Origin: Myxococcus xanthus
Lineage (GTDB): Bacteria > Myxococcota > Myxococcia > Myxococcales > Myxococcaceae
Assembly (NCBI RefSeq): GCF_006402735.1
Contig: NZ_CP017174.1
Span: 375,001-439,000, forward strand
DNA length: 64,000 nt
Reading direction: 5' to 3'
Shown: one piece after another, positions 49,101 through 56,168 of the stretch
Position numbering within the stretch: the stretch's first letter is position 1
Layout of the letters: the number at the start of each line of letters is the position of its first letter
Notes under the pieces: model-generated
Database searches by the model: none
What the model was told of the DNA's origin: nothing
What the model saw: the letters and a program-made list of their open reading frames with translations, nothing else
Program-made: the position numbers and the translations under genes

Positions 49101-50425
49101 AGGTTGCCGTAGAGTTCGTCGTTCGCGAGCCGGTACAGCGTGGTGCCCCACTCGTCGATTGGCCCGTCCAGCCAGCCGCAGTAGTACTCGTTGGTGTCCG
49201 CGACCCGGCACGCTTGGCTCGGGGTGCTGGCGGGATTGTCCCGGTTGCAGCCTTCCAGGTACTGGCACCCGATGTTTCGCTCGGCGACGACGGTGCCGCC
49301 CTCGGGGTTCTGGTCCAGGTTCCACGCCGCCTTGGAGAAGAAGACGTTGATGGACGTGCGCAGGTGCAGCGCGCAACGGCCATCGGGGTCCTGCTTGAGG
49401 CAGGGATAGACGTAGCCCTCTCGGGGACCGTGGTTGCTTTCGTAGTAGACGGCGGTAAAGAAGACGATTTCCTTGCCACCCTGAATCATCCCCAGGTCCA
49501 CGGTCCGGTCGTACGCCGTCACACCGGGGTCCGGGTCGACAGCGCGGAGCAGGCCTCGCGGGTCGTATGCGGACACGTTGTAGTCGGGGATGCCTTCGGA
49601 GTAGTCGCCGACGTCCTGCACCGGCGCCAGGTTGCGGTGGGTGGTCCGGCCCGAGTCGTCATCGGCGAGCAGGAAGACCATCCGCCCCAGGCCCATGTCT
49701 CCGTTGCTGGGCGAGGGGGGCTCGAGCAGATTGGGGAGGTGTGCGAAGAGTCCCCGGTCCGAGAAGTTGTTGTCGGTGACGGTGCCCGAGGCGAAGACGC
49801 CCACCTGGTCCGTCCGGTTCCACTCGCCGCCGAGTCCCGGCCGCGCATCCGCGAGGTTGATGTTGTGCTGGATGGTGGCGTCGCAGTTCACGTTCAGCGC
49901 GAGCTCGGGCTCGCTGTACTGCTCGCCGCCTGAGGTGAACTGGCGCGTGCAGCGACGGGCCTGGCCAATGTAGGGCCGGGCCTTGGGCCCGTTCCGGGGC
50001 GCGAGGTTGAACAGGTCCTCGTGCAGGTCCAGGATGCCGTTTTCGTTGGTGTCGAGCAGGTTGCCGTTGGCGTCGACGTACCCGCGCTCACGCAGGTCGT
50101 CCATGTACATGTAGCCCAGCGAGTGCGAGGCGCCGGCGGACTCGTACACGTAGCTGATGGTGACGTTCTGGTCGAACGGGAAGAAGATCCGCTCGACGTT
50201 CAACGCCGTGAGGTTGGTGTTGAGCTGGAGTCGGGCCGGATTCTCATCGGTGATGAGAATGCTCGACTCCTGAATCTCCAGGTTCTCGTCGCTGAACTCG
50301 GGCTGCTTGTTCTGGTCGAGCTGGTCTTCACACAGCTTGGCCGGCGTTTCCGAACCGGTCTGTGCATGGGCGAGCGGCGCGGTCAGTAGGGCGAACGCCG
50401 CGAGCGTATGGGTAAGGGTGCGCAT
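46178..50425 (-). CDS. PilY1-family pilus tip adhesin
   Basis: A 1415-residue secreted protein. Signal peptide (about 1-22), then a canonical EF-hand loop DTNENGILDLHE (125-136), a DUF4114 motif near 478-498 (GFEDIPGGGDRDFNDVVF), and a C-terminal PilY1 beta-propeller (about 780-1330) with a calcium loop DLDRDGNYD (1161-1169). PilY1 works with minor pilins at the pilus tip and calcium binding regulates retraction/extension in characterised systems. TGATG overlap with the cytochrome gene fixes the start. Length fits large myxobacterial PilY1. Confidence 0.9.
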   Translation of the reverse strand: MRTLTHTLAAFALLTAPLAHAQTGSETPAKLCEDQLDQNKQPEFSDENLEIQESSILITDENPARLQLNTNLTALNVERIFFPFDQNVTISYVYESAGASHSLGYMYMDDLRERGYVDANGNLLDTNENGILDLHEDLFNLAPRNGPKARPYIGQARRCTRQFTSGGEQYSEPELALNVNCDATIQHNINLADARPGLGGEWNRTDQVGVFASGTVTDNNFSDRGLFAHLPNLLEPPSPSNGDMGLGRMVFLLADDDSGRTTHRNLAPVQDVGDYSEGIPDYNVSAYDPRGLLRAVDPDPGVTAYDRTVDLGMIQGGKEIVFFTAVYYESNHGPREGYVYPCLKQDPDGRCALHLRTSINVFFSKAAWNLDQNPEGGTVVAERNIGCQYLEGCNRDNPASTPSQACRVADTNEYYCGWLDGPIDEWGTTLYRLANDELYGNLVMPMERVTIPRPAGVRNPMPHVIVGAPTTDPFRWILGFEDIPGGGDRDFNDVVFVINKQNGGSIRSATVSGDLSPDIANDFVITKVRFKRQDDYAPQPRTCAGGPPCFTEEIPGACTPTDGPRPTITYSLAVDCRVCQPNPDTGAMECIPNPNTPTWFPVHFPDTSPPTQEVELDIMSMGFTGSQLCWKVDITSPSELCRPIIDDVEVGYQAVRAGSYSRASPSTLGNAIVWGVNETPGSAWGRDGSWPSGGMPAPGTRAYDGNKDFTVRGRLYFRSLYDPENPSVTNAVQRWDAGRVMALTFGTNGHASDPLQRKLYTMNAAGNRSTISDEMTDTSSASPLFPDSLCDLEQNGRYLYDLNNDGRCGTPSITAPEKRVTDHTNDRNFLREWLYGWEDHYTPGPANERRPWALGGINMSTVAINMPPYLDTWALNARAGERDLYRRNFMEPLATRPTVAYVGTMNGYLHAFEAGAFRNSTHDNCAPGTQVRGYFDTTASCVPGNITPRDYGSGTERFTYMPRMQLERYRNTYVRFNGSGNLPRPSMDASPQIANVDFGIPGQPAWTRATSANKTQGAKTVLVSASGKNSPAVVALDITHPDDAWYPLPLWEFNLREPSTELAFSTAKVADPTVDFPDTSGSSHSPSIGRLTWGSGTEGKWTAVLGTDYVPTSLNHAGALYLIDLKTGQPLDFGTTPGGTRAGIITLDQGFGIAASTALIDLDRDGNYDVMYVPTTAGNVYRINLDTVNPSAPLGRKVKTCKVASAPVTLADHPDAATGQDPVYQQIHSNLGVSIVRNSGSPVVRFYFGTGDNPDEFSDGPPNKGSYRYHLLGFEDTDPSGTRPCELLEPLWVQQLDPGQAVWGGVTLAGDKVYASTAVGAAADICNLSETESGRFYESGQLPDGNSAPEMKSVALGGHAVNAPVVHDGHLLIPTALGEVRVQGSGEWNTGNANGGIARSKVLIYAPSPDGRIQQ

Positions 50426-50892
50426 CACTTCTTCCCCTGGGAACGGCGGGACGGGTCATTCGCCTTGCGTTGCTGCTGCGCCTGGCGTGTCGCGAGGTCT
50501 TGCTGGAACTGCTGACGCAGCAGCTCTTCGCGTGATGGGGGCGGCGGATGGATGCTGACCGCCAGGTAGTTGAGGAGCAGGTCCCGGTCATCCACGCGTA
50601 CCAGTCGCGTGTCGCAACTCGTCTTGGGCTTGACCTGGGTGGGGCTCGCAATCCACGTGCGCAGTTGCTCGGGCGTCCGCTTCGGAATCAGTGGGCCCAG
50701 GTCGATGCCGCGGCCGCGTTGCTTCGCAGGCGCCGGCTTCGCCGCGGTCGCCGTCTTCCCGCTGCTCTGGGACTGCAGGCTGATGGTGTGGCAGCTGGCG
50801 CAAGCCTTGTCGAAGGCGAGCTTGCCTTCATCCGTGGCGCCAGCGGCCAGGCCCGGCAAGAGCAGAAGCGACAGAAGGGAGAGTCGTTTCAT
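50425..50892 (-). CDS. TfcP-like cytochrome c
   Basis: A 155-residue secreted c-type cytochrome: signal (about 1-18), haem site CASCH (31-35). The usual class I Met ligand region (...VKPxTxMP...) reads VKPKTSCDT, so Met is absent; His115 in a later SIHPPPP could serve instead. In M. xanthus TfcP, a non-canonical bis-His cytochrome, helps PilY1.1 bind calcium, so this neighbour of pilY1 is a probable orthologue. A 54-residue Pro/Ala/Lys/Gln-rich C-terminal tail follows. The symbol is inferred, not verified. Confidence 0.82.
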   Translation of the reverse strand: MKRLSLLSLLLLPGLAAGATDEGKLAFDKACASCHTISLQSQSSGKTATAAKPAPAKQRGRGIDLGPLIPKRTPEQLRTWIASPTQVKPKTSCDTRLVRVDDRDLLLNYLAVSIHPPPPSREELLRQQFQQDLATRQAQQQRKANDPSRRSQGKK

Positions 50893-50906
50893 TGGGAGGG
50901 CTCAGC

Positions 50907-51650
50907 TCAAGGAGTGGAGGAAAGGACTACGACCTCGTTTTCGACGTCGATGGGCTCGTCTTCCCCACTGTCGTGAGTGCCTTCGGGGCCACCCGTATCC
51001 GACCCGGAGCCAGGCCTGGTGACGGCTGGCGCGTTCTCATTGGTAATGAGGGCCTGGATGACGGCGCGCGTGGGACGGCTGCCCGCGGGGCCTACGACCT
51101 CGCCCACTGCAATCAGCCAGACCTGCTTGTTGGTATCTCGAATGCCCTGGTTGGCCGGGGTGGGGTCGAGGGGATCGAGGGGGTCCTCGTCGTCCCGCGC
51201 GAACACGCGGTAGCGCACGTTCTGCTGAAGAGGGAAGGATGCGTAGGCTTCACCTGTCGGACTCTGGCGCTCCGATGGCGCCAGCTCCGCCTCGACGATG
51301 GCCAGCGAGTTCCAGGTCCCGACTCCCCCTGGCCCCGGCAGCACCTCAAGGAAGGGGCGGTCTCCACCGTTCAGTCCGGGTTCGTTGATTACGGGCAGGT
51401 TTGCGAGCGTCCCGCTATAGGACTGATCCGTTCCCAGCCGGATGCGCATCGCCTCGCGCCCCTCGGCCAGTCCCGCCTCCGCCGCGAAGTACGCCTCCTT
51501 GTAGCGGCGGCCGTCACCCTGGACTTCCGCCTCGCGGCTCACCACGCCGTAGCTGAGGAGCACCGCGAGGGTGACCATCGTGACGACGCCCATGGCGAGC
51601 AGCAGCGTGAAGCCACCTTGCCGCCGTCGGGCTGTGGGACGTTGCACCAT
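50907..51650 (-). CDS. PilX-family minor pilin
   Basis: A 247-residue prepilin. Leader RRRQGGFTLLLAMGVVTMVTLAVLLSYGVV has the GG^FTLL processing site but Leu, not Glu, at +5, as in other PilX/GspK-like minor pilins that cap the pilus. It is the first gene of the operon. ATG 51650 was chosen because it directly precedes the leader; codons upstream are promoter. Predicted sigma-54 promoter 47 nt upstream. Confidence 0.85.
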   Translation of the reverse strand: MVQRPTARRRQGGFTLLLAMGVVTMVTLAVLLSYGVVSREAEVQGDGRRYKEAYFAAEAGLAEGREAMRIRLGTDQSYSGTLANLPVINEPGLNGGDRPFLEVLPGPGGVGTWNSLAIVEAELAPSERQSPTGEAYASFPLQQNVRYRVFARDDEDPLDPLDPTPANQGIRDTNKQVWLIAVGEVVGPAGSRPTRAVIQALITNENAPAVTRPGSGSDTGGPEGTHDSGEDEPIDVENEVVVLSSTP

Positions 51651-51707
51651 GTCGCGGGACTCCCTTGGACTCTGGCCCTTGAGGGCGATGCCAGTGTTCG
51701 TCACTAG

Positions 51708-51721
51708 GCAAATGCCGTGCC
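51708..51721 (-). promoter_or_regulatory. Putative sigma-54 promoter of the minor-pilin operon
   Basis: On the minus strand GGCACGGCATTTGC matches the -24/-12 consensus (GGCACG-N4-TTGC) perfectly in its core. The predicted start near 51697 gives a 47-nt leader before pilX. This is the best sigma-54 match seen in the window. Confidence 0.7.
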
Positions 51722-51807
51722 TGAGCGGCGGCACTGTAACTGGCCGGAACTCGTGGGCAACGTTTGGATCGCACTTCAGGGTTGGGTCTCAGGAGACCTC
51801 GCAAGAG

Positions 51808-51835
51808 TTGCGGAGTTGCAATTACTTGCGGAGTT
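51808..51835 (-). promoter_or_regulatory. Direct repeat upstream of the minor-pilin promoter
   Basis: AACTCCGCAA occurs twice on the minus strand (51808-51817 and 51826-51835; 18-bp period) at -111 to -138 from the predicted start. This is a typical upstream activating position for a sigma-54 activator. The rest of the 51651-51889 gap holds only the promoter and leader. Confidence 0.5.
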
Positions 51836-51889
51836 TCCGTTACGACCTGGTGACTTCTCGGGTTCCAATGTTCTGAGCAAACCGGACGC

Positions 51890-52654
51890 CTACGGGGCGC
51901 CTTCGAGCTCGCGCAGCCGGTCCACCAGGGCCTGCATTCGCTGGTGGTGCGTGCCGGCCCAGTAGACGCGCTGGCAGTCCGGACACTGCTGGAAGCGCGA
52001 GTGCCGCTCCGCCACGCGCTCGGGGATGCGGCCGGCCACCTCGGACGGCTCGGCGGAGGTCAGCGCGGCGTTGCAGGCGACGCAGCGCGAGAAGGGATGC
52101 ATGCGGGACGTCAGCCCGTAGCGGCGCACCACCTCCACCAACTGCTCCGCCGGGTCCGTCGAGCGGGGGAAGTAGCCACGCAGGACTTCGCTGCGCTTGA
52201 GCACCCCGATGTCACGCGAGAGGAGGATGCGGTCCTCGTCATGTGAGAGCCGCGCGAGCGTGTCGTCCGCGAAGTCGTTGCGCCACAGGGCGTCGAAGCC
52301 CAGCATCCGCAAGAACCCCACGAGCCGTCCCAGCCCCACGTCGAGCACGAAGCGGGGCGTGTCCTGGAGCGGAGGCCCCACCCGGACGCCGGGCGCCTCG
52401 TCCATGGACGCGGGGTAGACCTCCACGCTCGAGCCCGGCTGCACCCGGTGCGTGAAGTCCACGGCCTCTCCATCCACGCGCACCACGTCCACTTCGGGGT
52501 GGGGCGGACCCAGGGACTCGATGAGGTCCTTCACCGACGGGCGGCCTTGCAGCGCGTGGCGGAACGCCTGATGCCGGTGCTCGGGGGACAGGAAGTCGTT
52601 CAGTGCGCCATGGAAGCGCATCGTCACCTGGGCCTTCGGCTGTTCCATGTCCAC
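51890..52654 (-). CDS. Mut7-C RNase-domain protein with N-terminal ubiquitin-like fold
   Basis: A 254-residue protein. The N-terminal ~90 residues resemble the Mut7-C ubiquitin-like domain (VDGEAVDFTHRVQPGSSVEVYPA). From about 100 comes the Mut7-C PIN-like RNase domain: FVLDVGLGRLVGFLRMLGFD, DRILLSRDIGVL, and zinc-binding CVACN and CPDCQRVYWAGTHHQRM at the C-terminus. It probably cleaves or binds RNA. It is alone on its strand here. Confidence 0.88.
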   Translation of the reverse strand: MDMEQPKAQVTMRFHGALNDFLSPEHRHQAFRHALQGRPSVKDLIESLGPPHPEVDVVRVDGEAVDFTHRVQPGSSVEVYPASMDEAPGVRVGPPLQDTPRFVLDVGLGRLVGFLRMLGFDALWRNDFADDTLARLSHDEDRILLSRDIGVLKRSEVLRGYFPRSTDPAEQLVEVVRRYGLTSRMHPFSRCVACNAALTSAEPSEVAGRIPERVAERHSRFQQCPDCQRVYWAGTHHQRMQALVDRLRELEGAP

Positions 52655-52885
52655 CCTCCGGCCCGCGGTGTCGCGGCCCTCCGTGCTTCACGGGGATGTT
52701 TCTGCGACTGCCGTGCCGGGTCCGCCAGACTTCCCGTGAGGGTTTGGGGGGACTGCGTAGATAAAATCGTGCAGCCGTGCCATAAGTCACAGAGTTGTCA
52801 CATCGAGGGTTTCTATACTCCCGCCGCCGTCCGCACCTGGGTGTCGCCGGCGATTTCCCCCCTCTCGACTCCAGAGTCCGACAGC

Positions 52886-54289
52886 ATGAAGAAGACGCTC
52901 ACCTCTCTCCTGTGCGCGGCGGTTTCGCTCACAATTCTTTCCCTGGCGTGTGGTGAGGGCAACCCGCCTCAGGTGCCGCAACCGCTGGAGGACGGAGGGG
53001 TTCTCTGGACGGAGTGCAGCCCCGAGGGCGCGAGGGAAGACTGCTCGCAGGACGAATCCTGCATCTTCGTCGCGTCCCATGACCGCCACCTGTGCGTCCG
53101 GGCCTGTGATCCGCAGACCGCGTGCGAGCACCCGGATGCGATCTGCTGCCCCTCGTCCGGAGACAGTGCCGAGGGCGGCCACTGCGTGCCGAGCAACGCG
53201 TGCGTGCCGACCGACGCGGGCGTGGACGGCGGCTCGAACGAGGAGACGGACGGCGGCGCCCTGGATGATGGCGGCACGACCACCGATGACGGCGGCACCC
53301 AGGAAGAAGACGCGGGCGTGGACCCGGAGCCGGATGCCGGCACCGACCCCGAGCCGGACGCGGGCGTGGACCCGGAACCGGATGCTGGCACCGAGACCGA
53401 CGCGGGCACGGATGCCGGTACGGACGCGGGGACCGACGCGGGCACGGATGCCGGTACGGACGCGGGCACGGATGCCGGCACCGACGCGGGCACGGACGCG
53501 GGCCACACCCCCATCCGGGTGATGGCGTCCAACCTCAGCAGTGGCAACTACCAGTCCTACGATCCGGGGCACGGCATCCGTCTCATCAAGGGCGTGGACC
53601 CGGACATCGTGCTGATGCAGGAGTTCAACTACGGGAACAACTCGGCGTCGGAACTCCGCTCGCTGGTGGACCAGATTGCGCCGGGGTTCCACTACTCCCG
53701 TGAGACGGGCGCGCAGATTCCCAATGGCGTCATCAGCCGCTGGCCCATCATCGAGTCCGGCCAGTGGCCCGACCCGCGCGTGTCCAACCGGGACTTCGCC
53801 TGGGCGCGCATCGACATCCCCGGTCCCCGCGACCTCTGGGCGGTAAGCGTGCACCTGCTCACGTCCAGCTCCAGCAACCGCAACGCGGAGGCGCAGGCCA
53901 TCGTCAATCAGGTCCGCTCGCAGGTTCCCGAGGACGACTACCTCGTCATCGGCGGCGACCTGAACACGGACAGCTTCAGCGAGGCCTGCTTCGCCACCTT
54001 CCGGCAGGTCGTGACGACGGCGGGTCCGCACCCGGCGGACCACAACGGCAGCACGGGCACCAACCGCAACCGCAACAAGCCCTACGACCAGGTTCTGGTG
54101 GACCAGGACCTGCGCCAGTACCAGCAGGCGACCGTCATCGGCTCCAGCACCTTCCCCAACGGGCTGGTGCTCGACAGCCGCACCTACCGGCCGCTGTCGG
54201 AGATTTCCCCGGTGCAGTCCGGCGACAGCAGCGCCTCCAACATGCAGCACATGGGCGTGGTGAAGGACTTCCTCGTCCCCAACTTCTGA
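52886..54289 (+). CDS. Lipoprotein with endonuclease/exonuclease/phosphatase-fold domain
   Basis: A 467-residue protein. Signal ends in ILSLAC (Cys22). A Cys-rich segment (about 35-110) precedes an Asp/Ala/Gly/Thr-rich linker (about 115-205) and a C-terminal EEP-fold domain (about 208-467) with VMASNLSSGN, VLMQEFNYG, VIGGDLNTDS and a final NMQHMGVVKD. EEP enzymes hydrolyse phosphodiesters; nuclease or lipid-phosphatase activity is possible. A TATACT hexamer at 52814-52819 is the only promoter-like element seen in the preceding gap. Confidence 0.82.
   Translation: MKKTLTSLLCAAVSLTILSLACGEGNPPQVPQPLEDGGVLWTECSPEGAREDCSQDESCIFVASHDRHLCVRACDPQTACEHPDAICCPSSGDSAEGGHCVPSNACVPTDAGVDGGSNEETDGGALDDGGTTTDDGGTQEEDAGVDPEPDAGTDPEPDAGVDPEPDAGTETDAGTDAGTDAGTDAGTDAGTDAGTDAGTDAGTDAGHTPIRVMASNLSSGNYQSYDPGHGIRLIKGVDPDIVLMQEFNYGNNSASELRSLVDQIAPGFHYSRETGAQIPNGVISRWPIIESGQWPDPRVSNRDFAWARIDIPGPRDLWAVSVHLLTSSSSNRNAEAQAIVNQVRSQVPEDDYLVIGGDLNTDSFSEACFATFRQVVTTAGPHPADHNGSTGTNRNRNKPYDQVLVDQDLRQYQQATVIGSSTFPNGLVLDSRTYRPLSEISPVQSGDSSASNMQHMGVVKDFLVPNF
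53399..53506 (+). repeat. 12-bp tandem repeat coding DAGT
   Basis: Nine 12-bp units (GACGCGGGCACG and synonymous variants) encode DAGT repeated eight times plus DAGH. They form the linker of the lipoprotein; they are a protein-coding low-complexity tract, not a CRISPR. Confidence 0.85.
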
Positions 54290-54312
54290 GGGGACGCCCT
54301 TTCTGGCGGGTT

Positions 54313-54338
54313 CGCGGCGGCCATCCTGGGCCGCCGCG
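54313..54338. terminator. Convergent terminator hairpin
   Basis: CGCGGCGGCC and GGCCGCCGCG form a perfect 10-bp stem with a 6-nt loop between convergent genes ending at 54289 and 54348. No T-tract, but strong GC stem. Confidence 0.55.
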
Positions 54339-54347
54339 GGCCTCGGC

Positions 54348-54722
54348 TCAGAAGCTCCACTTGTGCTTGTTCCGCTCGATGAAGCGCGCCACGGGAGGAA
54401 TCCGGGCGATGAGCGGCGTGAGCACGAACACCGCGGCCAGTCGCAGCGGCTTCACCACCTGCGACGCCGCGTAGGCCGCCGCCCAGCTACCCGCCTTCTC
54501 GCCGGTGCTGCTGGGCTGGAAGCCGAACTCGATGGCGGCGTAGAAGCCCACGACCACCAGGCCGAAGATGACGTAGTTCACCACCAGCGCCAGCGGCCCG
54601 TATTCGAGCATCAGGTTCTTGAAGCGGGCCATCAGCGAGGGCTTCGCTGGCTTGGCCGCGGCCTCGGTGGGTGGGGGCGTGTCGGAGACTGAAGGATTCA
54701 CGTCGGGCTCAACAGGCGGCAT
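54348..54722 (-). CDS. DUF1279/FAM210-like membrane protein
   Basis: A 124-residue protein. A Pro-rich N-terminal tail (about 1-30) leads to FKNLMLEYGPLALVVNYVIFGLVVVGFYAAIEFGF (about 35-69) and a second hydrophobic segment before the charged C-terminus. This resembles DUF1279 (FAM210) proteins found in bacteria and mitochondria. ATG 54722 was chosen; codons upstream lack a domain. Function unknown. Confidence 0.72.
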   Translation of the reverse strand: MPPVEPDVNPSVSDTPPPTEAAAKPAKPSLMARFKNLMLEYGPLALVVNYVIFGLVVVGFYAAIEFGFQPSSTGEKAGSWAAAYAASQVVKPLRLAAVFVLTPLIARIPPVARFIERNKHKWSF

Positions 54723-54842
54723 GGTGACACCATGCCCCAAACCCGTGCTGGCCGGGAAATGGAGCGAGCGGACAAGGAAGGGGCGGGTGGGCACTCTTCG
54801 TTGTCAGGACTCCGGGGAGCGGGATAGAGGAGGGCGCGCGAC

Positions 54843-55439
54843 ATGAAAGTCTCCCATCGATTCGTCCTCCTCGTGATTGTCGCGGTGCTCGCCGCAGACC
54901 AGGTGACCAAGTACCTGGCTGTCTCTCGGCTGACGGATGCCCTGGATGGGCGGGAAGGCCTGGCGCGGGTGACGGGCTTCGTCACCGAGCAGAACCTGGA
55001 CAACCGCCCGCCGCCCGAGGACGGGTCGTACCGGGTGTTGCGGCCCTATCGCTTCATCGAGGACTACTGGCACTTCCGCTACGTGGAGAACCCGGGCGCG
55101 GCCTGGGGCATCTTCGGCGACATGCCCGAGGGCGTGCGGCGCCTCTTCTTCCTCGTGGTGAGCCTGGTGGCCATGGGCTTCATCTTCGTGATGTACCGGC
55201 GCACGCCCATGGAGCAGCGGCTGGCCCGGGTGTCCCTGGCGCTGGTGACGGGCGGAGCGCTGGGCAACTTCGTGGACCGGTTGCTGCGGGGCTACGTCAT
55301 CGACTTCATCGACTGGCACTGGCGCAACCAGCCGGGGATGCGCTGGCCGACCTTCAACGTGGCGGACGTGGCCATCAGCGTGGGCGTGGCCCTCTTGCTG
55401 CTGGACTCGCTGCGGACTGCGAAAACCCCCAATCCGTGA
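54843..55439 (+). CDS. lspA: Prolipoprotein signal peptidase II (first copy)
   Basis: A 198-residue LspA. Four hydrophobic segments and the catalytic Asp pair: GNFVDRLLRGYVIDF (about 140-154) and FNVADVAISVG (about 171-181). It cleaves lipid-modified prolipoproteins in the inner membrane. A ~45-residue insert between the first helix and ENPGAAWG makes it longer than the usual 160-170 residues. Gap to the second copy is 33 bp; the trio lspA-lspA-lgt is a lipoprotein-maturation cluster. Confidence 0.93.
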   Translation: MKVSHRFVLLVIVAVLAADQVTKYLAVSRLTDALDGREGLARVTGFVTEQNLDNRPPPEDGSYRVLRPYRFIEDYWHFRYVENPGAAWGIFGDMPEGVRRLFFLVVSLVAMGFIFVMYRRTPMEQRLARVSLALVTGGALGNFVDRLLRGYVIDFIDWHWRNQPGMRWPTFNVADVAISVGVALLLLDSLRTAKTPNP

Positions 55440-55472
55440 CGGGCGGGCGGCGGCTGGTGTAAGTCCCGGCCC

Positions 55473-56081
55473 GTGCCGCGCAAATACATCATCCTCCTCG
55501 CCGTCACCCTTGGCGTCATCGTGCTCGACCAGTGGACGAAGTACCTCGTCGTCCGCGAGCTGACCACCCAGATGGAAGGCAAGGAGAGCCTGGGCGAGCG
55601 CCTGGCCGCGATGTACTCCGAGCCGCCCCCCAAGGGCTTCACGGGGATGCACTATCAGCCCCGGCGGCACATCGAGATTTCGGAGTCGTTCTTCCGCATC
55701 CGCTACCTGGAGAACCCGGGTGCCGCGTGGGGCATGTTCCGGAGCATGCCGCCGGAGGCGCGGGGGCCGCTCTTCCACGTGGCCATCATTGGCGCGCTCA
55801 TCCTCATCACCTTCAACTTCCGCAAGCTGACCGGCACGGACCCGGAAGAGAAGTGGGCGCTGTGGGGGCTGCCGCTGGTGCTGGGCGGCGCGCTGGGCAA
55901 CTACATCGACCGCGTCGCCCGGGCCTTCGTCATCGACTTCCTCGAGGCCCACTGGTTCGACAAGGCGACCTTCCCGTCCTTCAACGTCGCCGACGCGGCC
56001 ATCTGCATTGGCGTGGGCATGCTCATCGTCGACTCCTTCGTCCGCAAGGAGAAGCCGGCCCAGGCCCCCACCCAGGCCTAG
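55473..56081 (+). CDS. lspA: Prolipoprotein signal peptidase II (second copy)
   Basis: A 202-residue LspA paralogue. Catalytic motifs GNYIDRVARAFVIDF (about 141-155) and FNVADAAICIG (about 170-180) are intact. Divergent from its neighbour in the loops and inserts, so not a recent duplication. GTG start at 55473 without a clear ribosome-binding site. It could share or divide substrates with the first copy. Confidence 0.92.
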   Translation: MPRKYIILLAVTLGVIVLDQWTKYLVVRELTTQMEGKESLGERLAAMYSEPPPKGFTGMHYQPRRHIEISESFFRIRYLENPGAAWGMFRSMPPEARGPLFHVAIIGALILITFNFRKLTGTDPEEKWALWGLPLVLGGALGNYIDRVARAFVIDFLEAHWFDKATFPSFNVADAAICIGVGMLIVDSFVRKEKPAQAPTQA

Positions 56082-56168
56082 TCCGCCGAATCGGGCCGAG
56101 CAGCCGGTCGGGCCCGGATGCGCGCATGCGTGTCGTCCCGCCCGCGCAACGAGGGTAGCCTTGTTGCC

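Noticed and set aside
53399..53506. CRISPR-like array
   Set aside because: Units are 12-bp, contiguous and in frame within a coding gene, so they are a protein repeat.
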